From an uncultured Eubacteriales bacterium (lineage in GTDB: Bacteria; Bacillota; Clostridia; Peptostreptococcales; Anaerovoracaceae): a stretch of DNA of 20,386 nucleotides. How positions within the stretch are numbered: position 1 is the stretch's first letter; every line of letters begins with the position of its first letter. Made by a program: the position numbers and the translations under genes. The notes under the pieces were generated by a model. It ran no database searches. It was not told where the DNA came from and saw nothing but the letters and a program-made list of their open reading frames with translations. The stretch is from NCBI GenBank assembly GCA_902766185.1, contig CACXCQ010000278.1, forward strand, positions 1 to 20,386, given 5' to 3'. Positions 14,819 through 20,386 of the stretch are shown here, piece after piece.

Positions 14819-16117
14819 TTACTCGGCGTCCGCGGGCTTCTTTACCGCGTTCTCGTACATGAAGTCCACAGCCTTGCGGATCTTGATGTCTCCCTGGATC
14901 ATGCCGACGTTCTGGGGTCCGATCATCTCTGCCAGCTTGTCCTTCTCCAGGCCGTACTGCTGAGCCATCTTCTCCAGTTCCGCAGCGACCTCTTCCTCGG
15001 AGACCTCGAAGGCTTCCTGATCAGCCACAGCCGTGACGATCATCTGTGTCTTGACCTTCTTGCGGGCATCCTCTCTGATGTCATCCCGGAATTCCGCCGG
15101 TTCCTTGCCCAGATACTGCATGTAGGTTCCCAGATCCATTCCCTGTGCTCTCAGCTGCTGATCGAACTGGTTGATCTGGCTGTCGATCTCCTGCTCCACC
15201 AGCGGTTCGGGCACTTCGATATCGTTCGCGTTGAACACCGCCTCGATGACGCTGTTCTTCATGCTGTTCTCCGCGCTCTCCTTCTTGGACTTCTCCAGTC
15301 TCTCTCTGGCGTCCGCCTTGAGCTCATCCAGCGTATCGAATTCGCTGATGTCCTTGACGAACTCGTCATCGATCTCGGGCAGTTCCATTTCCTTGATCTC
15401 GTGGACCTTGCACTTGAAGACGGCTTCCTTGCCGGCCAGGCTCTGCTCGTGGTACTCCTCCGGGAAAGTCACGGTGACGTCGCGCTGCTCGTCCTTGACT
15501 GCGCCGACGAGCTGCTCCTCGAATCCCGGGATGAAGGTTCCGGAACCCAGCTTCAGGGGCTGACGCTCGGCTGTTCCGCCTTCGAACTGCTCGTCGCCTA
15601 CCCAGCCTTCGTAATCGATGAGGACGGTGTCACCATCCTGTGCCGGACGGTCCACTTCCACCATGCGGGCGTTCTTCTTCGCCATGCTCTCGATCTCGTT
15701 CTCAACGTCTTCGTCGGTGACCTCAGCGGTGATCTCCTCGATCTCCACGCCCTTGTAGCCGGTGACCTCGACCTGCGGATAGACCGCAACGGTAACGGTG
15801 ATATCAAAGCCTTCGCCCTTCTTCAACTGGCCGAACTCCGTTCTGGGATAGTCGATGACGTCCAGATCCAGTTCGTCGATAGCCAACGGGTAATTCAGAG
15901 AGAACAGATTGTTTACCGCATCCTCATAAAAGACGCCTTCACCGTAGTGCTTCTCGATGATGCTTCTGGGCGCCTTGCCCTTGCGGAATCCATCAATCTG
16001 GAATTTATCCTTCTCTTTCTTGTAGACATTGATGACTGCCTGCTCGAATTCTTCGGCAGTGATCTCGATCTTGAATTTCGCTTCTGTGTTTTCTTTTGAA
16101 AGTAATGTCGCCTTCAT
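14819..16117 (-). CDS. tig: Trigger factor (ribosome-bound chaperone and prolyl isomerase)
   Basis: The 432-residue protein has the three trigger factor domains: the ribosome-binding domain with the signature GFRKGKAP (43-50), an FKBP-type prolyl isomerase domain (about 155-240, with DGDTVLIDYEGWVGDEQFEG and GSGTFIPGFEEQL), and the helical substrate-binding C-terminal region. It shields nascent chains at the ribosome exit tunnel. Length matches the family. The ATG has AGGAGG 9 nt upstream and a promoter at 16156-16184. It is the first gene of a long co-directional run that continues through clpP, clpX, lon and engB. Confidence 0.98.
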   Translation of the reverse strand: MKATLLSKENTEAKFKIEITAEEFEQAVINVYKKEKDKFQIDGFRKGKAPRSIIEKHYGEGVFYEDAVNNLFSLNYPLAIDELDLDVIDYPRTEFGQLKKGEGFDITVTVAVYPQVEVTGYKGVEIEEITAEVTDEDVENEIESMAKKNARMVEVDRPAQDGDTVLIDYEGWVGDEQFEGGTAERQPLKLGSGTFIPGFEEQLVGAVKDEQRDVTVTFPEEYHEQSLAGKEAVFKCKVHEIKEMELPEIDDEFVKDISEFDTLDELKADARERLEKSKKESAENSMKNSVIEAVFNANDIEVPEPLVEQEIDSQINQFDQQLRAQGMDLGTYMQYLGKEPAEFRDDIREDARKKVKTQMIVTAVADQEAFEVSEEEVAAELEKMAQQYGLEKDKLAEMIGPQNVGMIQGDIKIRKAVDFMYENAVKKPADAE

Positions 16118-16155
16118 TTATTAAATCCTCCTGTTATGAACGCATAGTACATATT

Positions 16156-16184
16156 ATTGTAACCCTCTCTACCAAAAAAGTAAA
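16156..16184 (-). promoter_or_regulatory. Promoter of the tig-clpP-clpX-lon operon
   Basis: A -10 box TACAAT (16156-16161, 5 of 6 consensus) lies 17 nt downstream of TTTACT (16179-16184, 4 of 6) on the minus strand, between the CYTH gene terminator and tig. The predicted leader is about 30 nt. No HrcA (CIRCE) or CtsR-type operator was recognised nearby, although Clp genes often carry them. Confidence 0.6.
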
Positions 16185-16187
16185 GAT

Positions 16188-16222
16188 AAAAAACAGGATC
16201 CCGCTTTTTCGCGGGAGCCTGT
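16188..16222 (-). terminator. Terminator of the CYTH gene, possibly bidirectional
   Basis: A 12-bp stem with one mismatch (arms 16211-16222 and 16193-16204) and a 6-nt loop is followed by T6 on the minus strand. It lies about 24 nt after the CYTH gene stop. The plus strand also has T6 at 16224-16229 right after the stem, so it could stop transcription from both sides. Confidence 0.9.
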
Positions 16223-16245
16223 ATTTTTTCCGAATAAATGATGTT

Positions 16246-16863
16246 CTATTCGCCGTTGCAGATCATCTCGATCCCTCTGGCGTACTTGCTGGTGTCCTCC
16301 GGCTCGAGCCCGTAGGCTTCTTCCATCTTCTTGCCGATCTGTACCAGCTCCTCCGTCTCTCCGGTGAACAGTTCCACCTCCACCTCCAGAATATCTCTGG
16401 AACCGCAGACGGTGGATACACAGCCTTCGTCCACGGAGATTTCAAACAGGCCGGTTCCGGTATCGATGCGGAACCTTCTTCGTCTCACGTCCGTGCGCAT
16501 CAGCTCCGTCAGTTCCTTATCCTCCAGCAGGCTCTCCAGGTCGCTTCCGATATCGCTCTCCAGAAATACGTCCAGGTTTGGCTTGCTGTCCGTCACCGGT
16601 ACGGTGAGCTCCTCCCGGATGTGGAGTCCTTCATCGCTTTTTCCCTTCCATTTGAGGGTGGAGATCAGCCGGTCTCCCTCTCTGCGCACGCGATAGGCGA
16701 TCTCATTTCTGGCCAGATCCAGTTCCTTCGTGTCGTAGTAGACGGCAAGAAGCGGGATCTCCTCTCTTGAATCCTCCTCCTCGATATCCGAAAAAAGGCT
16801 GTCTTCCCAGATCCTCTCGGCGGTATCTCCGTCGGGGATCCTGTATTTAAATTCGATTTCCAT
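16246..16863 (-). CDS. CYTH-domain protein (putative triphosphate-binding enzyme)
   Basis: The 205-residue protein opens MEIEFKYRI, the ExExK signature of the CYTH superfamily (E2, E4, K6). It then shows alternating charged beta strands expected of the triphosphate tunnel fold: LAVYYDT, IAYRVRREGDRLISTLKWKG, LHIREELTVP, FRIDTG, FEISVDEG and ILEVEVELFTGE. CYTH enzymes include inorganic triphosphatases, thiamine triphosphatases and class IV adenylate cyclases; the substrate cannot be told from sequence. I start at ATG 16863, which has GGGAG 7 nt upstream. An upstream TTG at 16884 would add seven residues before the ExExK motif and lacks support. The gene has its own promoter (16917-16945) and terminator and stands alone between the arginine deiminase cluster and tig. 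Its leader carries a sequence related to the arcA leader inverted repeat. Confidence 0.9.
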   Translation of the reverse strand: MEIEFKYRIPDGDTAERIWEDSLFSDIEEEDSREEIPLLAVYYDTKELDLARNEIAYRVRREGDRLISTLKWKGKSDEGLHIREELTVPVTDSKPNLDVFLESDIGSDLESLLEDKELTELMRTDVRRRRFRIDTGTGLFEISVDEGCVSTVCGSRDILEVEVELFTGETEELVQIGKKMEEAYGLEPEDTSKYARGIEMICNGE

Positions 16864-16877
16864 AAAACACTCCCGGT

Positions 16878-16891
16878 CCTGCAAAGGCAGG
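16878..16891. promoter_or_regulatory. GCAAAGGCAGG motif in the CYTH gene leader
   Basis: The plus strand reads CCTGCAAAGGCAGG, a 5-bp inverted repeat with a 4-nt centre, between the CYTH promoter and its start codon. It contains the same 11-mer GCAAAGGCAGG that makes up each arm of the palindrome ahead of arcA (19343-19364). In RNA it would form a small hairpin shortly before the binding site. Confidence 0.45.
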
Positions 16892-16916
16892 TCCTTTCCA
16901 ACAAAACGTGTCTTTC

Positions 16917-16945
16917 ATAATAACACTACCGGCATGCAAAGGCAA
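16917..16945 (-). promoter_or_regulatory. Promoter of the CYTH gene
   Basis: TATTAT (16917-16922, 5 of 6 matches to the -10 consensus) follows TTGCCT (16940-16945, 4 of 6) with a 17-nt spacer. The -35 box overlaps the motif ATGCAAAGGCA (plus strand 16934-16944), which also occurs in the arcA leader. It lies immediately after the arc terminator. Confidence 0.55.
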
Positions 16946-16947
16946 GG

Positions 16948-16997
16948 AAAAAAAAGGCTGCCGCCCGACGGGTGTCCCCTGCCGGCGCGGCAGCCTT
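16948..16997 (-). terminator. Terminator of the arginine deiminase cluster
   Basis: AAGGCTGCCGC (16987-16997 read on the minus strand) pairs perfectly over 11 bp with GCGGCAGCCTT (16954-16964) across a 22-nt loop that may itself fold, and is followed directly by T8 on the minus strand. It lies about 40 nt after the carbamate kinase stop. Confidence 0.92.
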
Positions 16998-17038
16998 GGC
17001 TGTATATGTGTTGTCTATCCTCTTCCTTTCGGTTCGGA

Positions 17039-17983
17039 TCAGTTGAAGGTGATCACTGTTCCGGTCTCTCCGGCCAGCGCTTCGCAGGCCTTGTCCAAAG
17101 AGGTGATGATAGCCTTCTTGCTGGGATATCTTCTGACGAACTTCATGGCAGCTTCCACCTTCGGGAGCATGCTTCCTGCCGGGAACTGTCCTTCCTCGAT
17201 GTACTTCGCCGCATCCGCCAGGGTCAGGTGATCCAGATCCTGCTGATCGGGCTTGTTGAAGTTGATGGCGACCTTCTCCACCTCGGTCAGGATCATCAGC
17301 ACGTCCGCCTCGACCTCCTCCGCCAGCAGCTCAGCCGCGAAGTCCTTGTCGATGACTGCCGCAACACCTTCCAGGTGTCCGTCCATGCGCTCCACCACCG
17401 GGATGCCACCGCCGCCGCAGGTGATGACGATGCTGCGGTCCCACAGCTGTCTCACCGCGTCGATCTCCACGATCCTCTTGGGGATCGGGGAAGCCACGAC
17501 ACGTCTCCATCCGCGGCCCGCGTCTTCCTTCATGGTCCAGCCCTGAGAAGCCTCCAGCTCTCTTGCCTCCTCCTCAGAATAGAAGGGACCGATGGGCTTG
17601 GTGGGATTCTGGAATCCGGGGTCCTTCTCGTCGACGATCATCTGGGTGGCCACGGTGACCACGGGGATGTTGCGGTTGTCCTTGTTCAGGGCGTACTTCA
17701 GGCACTGCTGGATGTGGTAGCCGATATAGCCCTGGGACATGGCTCCGCAGACATCGAAAGGCATGGCCGGAGTCACATCCTTAGCCGCCTCGCTGGCCAT
17801 AACGATACGTCCCACCTGGGGGCCGTTGCCGTGGACCACGGCGATCTCATATCCCTGACCGCTGATCTGGGCCACGTGCTCGCAGGTCTTCTTCACTACG
17901 TTCAGCTGAGCTTCCGCTGTTGCTTCGCCCTTGCCGGACTGCAGAGCGTTTCCGCCCAGCGCGATTACGATTCTCTCTGTCAT
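17039..17983 (-). CDS. arcC: Carbamate kinase
   Basis: The 314-residue protein opens MTERIVIALGGNALQ, the classic start of carbamate kinase, followed by VVHGNGPQVG, FDVCGAMSQGYIGYH and VITCGGGGIPVV, all family hallmarks of the amino-acid kinase fold. It makes ATP from carbamoyl phosphate and ADP, releasing ammonia and CO2, and is the energy-yielding last step of the arginine deiminase pathway. Length matches the usual 310 or so. The ATG has AGGAG about 12 nt upstream, longer than ideal. It lies 119 nt after arcA, with a strong hairpin in the gap, and is last in the cluster before the terminator. Confidence 0.98.
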   Translation of the reverse strand: MTERIVIALGGNALQSGKGEATAEAQLNVVKKTCEHVAQISGQGYEIAVVHGNGPQVGRIVMASEAAKDVTPAMPFDVCGAMSQGYIGYHIQQCLKYALNKDNRNIPVVTVATQMIVDEKDPGFQNPTKPIGPFYSEEEARELEASQGWTMKEDAGRGWRRVVASPIPKRIVEIDAVRQLWDRSIVITCGGGGIPVVERMDGHLEGVAAVIDKDFAAELLAEEVEADVLMILTEVEKVAINFNKPDQQDLDHLTLADAAKYIEEGQFPAGSMLPKVEAAMKFVRRYPSKKAIITSLDKACEALAGETGTVITFN

Positions 17984-18024
17984 TTCTGGTTCTTACTCCT
18001 ATAATTGAATTCAACTCTGCCGCC

Positions 18025-18055
18025 GGGGCGGGCCCGGACCTTCCGGTCCCGCCCC
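18025..18055 (-). other. Strong intercistronic hairpin between arcA and arcC
   Basis: Two 14-nt arms (18042-18055 and 18025-18038) pair with one mismatch around a 3-nt loop; the stem is nearly all G and C. No T-run follows on the minus strand, so it is not a standard terminator. Such structures often protect the upstream message from 3' decay or cause partial termination, which would make more arcA than arcC. Confidence 0.75.
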
Positions 18056-18102
18056 GTGCGGTCATTGGTTATGGCTTGTTGTTTCCTGTCCGGTCAGAGA
18101 CC

Positions 18103-19323
18103 TTAAAGCGCCTCTCTGTTCACCGGGCAGCTCATGCATCTCGGGCCCCCTCTTCCTCTGGACAGCTCGGAGCTGGGGATAGCCAGCACCTTCACGCCCT
18201 TGTGGTCCAGGATGTCGTTGGTCACATAGTTTCTCTCGTAGGTGACCACGGTACCCGGGGCGATGCACAGGGTGTTGGCACCATCGTTCCACTGCTCTCT
18301 CTGGGCAGCCTGCAGGTCGTTGCCGCCGCAGCGGATCAGATCCACCGCCGGCAGACCCAGTTCTGCCTTCAGGATGTTCTCCAGGCTGTCGGTCATGCTG
18401 GCGAAGTGGGCCTCGCCCTCCTTGTCCAGGGTGATCTCGAACAGCTGAAGCGGTCCCTCGATCTCCGGATGGATGGTGAACTTGTCGAAGTCGACCATGG
18501 TGAACACCGTATCCAGATGCATGAACGCTCTGGACTTGGGGATATCGAAGACGAGGATCTTCTTGAATCCGGAGTCTCCGGAGAGCACGTTTCTGGCGAA
18601 GTGCTCGATGCCGGCCACCGTAGTCCTCTGGGACAGGCCGATGGCGACGATCTCGTCGGAAAGCACCAGCACGTCACCGCCCTCGATGGACTCGGAATCG
18701 TAGTAGTCATACCACTGGTTCGTTCCATCCGGCGCGAAGTCCTTGTTGTACATGTACATGTACTTCAGCAGCAGGGGCTCGCGGCGTCTGGCCGTCGTGC
18801 TCATGTGATGGATGTTCAGTCCGTTGCCCACGCAGGCACCCGGGTCACGGGTGAAATAAAGGTTGGGCATGGGATCCATGTAGTAGGGATATCCGGAGGC
18901 GATGTACTCAGCCAGAGAGCTGGTCTTCACCTGAATCTCGTTCTTCTTGACGCCGGCGATGCACTTTTCCACCATCTCCCGGACGGTCATTTCCATCAGG
19001 TACTCTTCCAGAGCCTCCTTGACCGCCTCGGAGTAGATGTTGCTCTGTCCGATAAACTCTTTCACGAACTGCTGACGCACGTTTCTGTCGGACAGTGCCT
19101 TCACGGTCTCGTCCACATAGTAGACGACTTCCACGCCGTTCTCTCTCAGCACGTCCGCGAATCTGTCGTGCTCGTGCTGGGCGACCTTCAGGTACGGAAT
19201 ATCATCGAACAGCAGACGCTCGAAGTTGTCCGGCACCAGGCCCTCTACCTCGCTGCCCAGTCTGTGGAGCAGCACCTTGTTCAGTTTGCCGATTTCCGAA
19301 TAATTGTTGATTCCTGGTTTCAT
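18103..19323 (-). CDS. arcA: Arginine deiminase
   Basis: The 406-residue enzyme hydrolyses arginine to citrulline and ammonia. Active-site positions are in place: D160 in YFTRDP, E214 in SIEGGD, H269 in FMHLDTVFTMVD, and the nucleophile C396 in RGGPRCMSCP near the C-terminus. The N-terminal INNYSEIGKLNKVLLHRLG and DDIPYLKVAQHEHDRFA are typical. Length matches the family (about 405-420). The ATG has GGAGG 6 nt upstream. It follows the ornithine carbamoyltransferase gene after 69 nt that hold a 22-bp inverted repeat but no clear promoter, so it is probably read from a promoter beyond the window. The order is carbamoyltransferase, deiminase, kinase rather than the common arcABC. Confidence 0.98.
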   Translation of the reverse strand: MKPGINNYSEIGKLNKVLLHRLGSEVEGLVPDNFERLLFDDIPYLKVAQHEHDRFADVLRENGVEVVYYVDETVKALSDRNVRQQFVKEFIGQSNIYSEAVKEALEEYLMEMTVREMVEKCIAGVKKNEIQVKTSSLAEYIASGYPYYMDPMPNLYFTRDPGACVGNGLNIHHMSTTARRREPLLLKYMYMYNKDFAPDGTNQWYDYYDSESIEGGDVLVLSDEIVAIGLSQRTTVAGIEHFARNVLSGDSGFKKILVFDIPKSRAFMHLDTVFTMVDFDKFTIHPEIEGPLQLFEITLDKEGEAHFASMTDSLENILKAELGLPAVDLIRCGGNDLQAAQREQWNDGANTLCIAPGTVVTYERNYVTNDILDHKGVKVLAIPSSELSRGRGGPRCMSCPVNREAL

Positions 19324-19342
19324 ATCGAACCTCCATGTTTCC

Positions 19343-19385
19343 GCAAAGGCAGGCCTGCCTTTGCATGATCTGCGTTTTGGCAGGC
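19343..19385 (-). promoter_or_regulatory. Perfect inverted repeat and alternative stem in the arcA leader
   Basis: Positions 19343-19364 are a perfect 22-bp palindrome with arms GCAAAGGCAGG and CCTGCCTTTGC. On the transcript it can form a 9-bp stem with a 4-nt loop ending 19 nt before the arcA ATG. An upstream GCCTGCC (19379-19385) can instead pair with GGCAGGC inside the palindrome, so two exclusive folds exist. There is no T-run, so it is not a terminator. As DNA it could equally bind a dimeric regulator. Related motifs occur at the CYTH promoter. Confidence 0.6.
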
Positions 19386-19392
19386 TTGTCTA

Positions 19393-20386
19393 TTACGCCA
19401 TGGTGGCGACCATGACTGCCTTGATGGTGTGCATTCTGTTCTCCGCCTCGTCGAAGACCTTGGGGTGTCTGCTCTTGAACACATCGTCGGTGACCTCGCG
19501 GATGTCGTAGCCCAGTTCCATCTGGCTCTTGGCCATGGTGGTCTCGAAATCGTGGAAGGAAGGCAGGCAATGCAGGAAGATCACATCGTTGTTTTCGGTG
19601 GCGTCCAGCATTTCCTTCGTCACTCTGAAGGGGGTCAGCATGCGGACTCTCTCGGGGATCTGCTCTTCTTCGCCCATGGAAGCCCAGATGTCGGTGTACA
19701 GCACGTCAGCGCCCTTGATGCTCTCGATGTCGGAGCTGATCTCGATGCATGCGCCGGTCTCCTCGGCAACCGCTCTTGCTCTGGCAACCACGTCAGCGTC
19801 GACCTGATCCGCCAGCTCAGCCGGTCCGTAAGCCACGAAGTGCATACCCATCTTCGCGCAGCCGTACATCCATGCGTAAGCCATGTTGTTTCTGATGTCG
19901 CCGACGAAGACGACCTTGACCTGACGCAGCGGCTTTGCCACGTGCTCTTCGATGGTCAGCAGGTCTGCCAGGATCTGTGTCGGGTGATCGACATCAGTCA
20001 GTCCGTTCCAGACCGGAACGCCAGCGTACTTCGCCAGATCCTCAACGACCTTCTGGTCATATCCTCTGTACTCGATGCCGTCATAGAATCTGCCCAGGAC
20101 CTTCGCGGTATCCTCCAGAGATTCCTTCTTGCCCATCTGGGAAGACTTGCTGTCCAGGAAGGTGACACCTGCACCCTCATCCATGGCACCAACTTCAAAT
20201 GCGCATCTGGTTCTTGTGGAAGTCTTCTCGAACAGCAGAACTACGTTCTTGCCTGCCAGCAGGTCGCCCTTGATGCCGGCTCTCTTCTTCGCCTTCAGAT
20301 CGTGGGCCAGGTCCAGCATGTAACGGATCTCCTCCGGTGTGAAATCCATCAGTGTGAGAAAACTTCTTCCTTTCAGATTAACAGCC
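19393..20386 (-). CDS. arcB: Ornithine carbamoyltransferase, catabolic (5' end outside the window)
   Basis: The reading frame stays open to the window edge. Upstream of the internal ATG at 20349 the codons read AVNLKGRSFLTL, which is the normal beginning of this family (NLKGRSFLTLxDFTPEEI), so the true start lies just beyond 20386 and only a few residues are missing. Carbamoyl phosphate binding STRTR, the HPTQ motif, the ornithine-site region YTDIWASMGEE and FLHCLPSFHD are all present. In the arginine deiminase pathway it cleaves citrulline phosphorolytically to ornithine and carbamoyl phosphate; the same family makes citrulline in biosynthesis (ArgF). The catabolic call rests on the adjacent arcA and arcC. 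No arcD antiporter gene is in view. Confidence 0.95.
   Translation of the reverse strand, partial: AVNLKGRSFLTLMDFTPEEIRYMLDLAHDLKAKKRAGIKGDLLAGKNVVLLFEKTSTRTRCAFEVGAMDEGAGVTFLDSKSSQMGKKESLEDTAKVLGRFYDGIEYRGYDQKVVEDLAKYAGVPVWNGLTDVDHPTQILADLLTIEEHVAKPLRQVKVVFVGDIRNNMAYAWMYGCAKMGMHFVAYGPAELADQVDADVVARARAVAEETGACIEISSDIESIKGADVLYTDIWASMGEEEQIPERVRMLTPFRVTKEMLDATENNDVIFLHCLPSFHDFETTMAKSQMELGYDIREVTDDVFKSRHPKVFDEAENRMHTIKAVMVATMA

Noticed and set aside
16864..16884. A longer CYTH protein starting at TTG 16884
   Set aside because: The ExExK motif is normally at the extreme N-terminus, and ATG 16863 has a good binding site.
19343..19364. The palindrome ahead of arcA as a terminator of arcB
   Set aside because: No T-run follows the stem on the minus strand and arcA follows closely.
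20347..20349. ATG at 20349 as the true start of ornithine carbamoyltransferase
   Set aside because: The frame continues upstream with the conserved family N-terminus, so this ATG is an internal methionine.

Overview
The window is an ordinary-looking Clostridia (Bacillota) chromosome segment of fairly high GC content. Every convincing gene lies on the minus strand, so transcription runs from high to low coordinates. The lineage call rests on gene order: tig-clpP-clpX-lon-engB, and a YabM/MurJ-type flippase followed by an HU gene and an rqcP (yabO) gene, as in Bacillus and Clostridia. I cannot name the genus. I see no tRNA or rRNA gene, CRISPR array, insertion sequence or phage gene.

Region 1 (20386 to about 16948) is an arginine deiminase (ADI) cluster: ornithine carbamoyltransferase (5' end outside the window), arginine deiminase, carbamate kinase, then a strong terminator. 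Together they convert arginine to ornithine, ammonia, CO2 and ATP. The arcA leader carries a perfect 22-bp inverted repeat, and a 14-bp hairpin separates arcA from arcC. Region 2 (16940 to 16193) is a single-gene unit for a small CYTH-domain protein, with its own promoter and terminator. Sequence related to the arcA inverted repeat recurs at its promoter and leader.

Region 3 (16184 to 897) looks like one transcription unit of about 15 kb with no internal terminator that I can see: tig, clpP, clpX, lon, engB, a DUF1232 membrane protein, hpt, a 1572-residue repeat protein, a cardiolipin synthase and a MurJ-like flippase. The first five are the usual proteostasis and ribosome-assembly block. The giant gene is the standout. 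It has five leucine-rich repeats of exactly 26 residues, one Listeria-Bacteroides-type repeat and fifteen repeats of about 77 residues of the MBG/YDG type. These modules belong to secreted surface proteins. Yet it has no signal peptide, no membrane segment and no sortase signal, and an in-frame stop seven codons upstream of a well-placed GTG start rules out a missed leader. Its end overlaps the cardiolipin synthase start by 8 nt.

Region 4 (849 to 1) has hup with its own promoter and terminator, then rqcP. An AT-rich tail follows, with a near-consensus promoter firing out of the window and an inverted repeat lying across it.

The best candidate for something undescribed is the leaderless repeat protein. 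Next is the motif shared by the arcA leader and the CYTH promoter. The remaining genes are well-known families.
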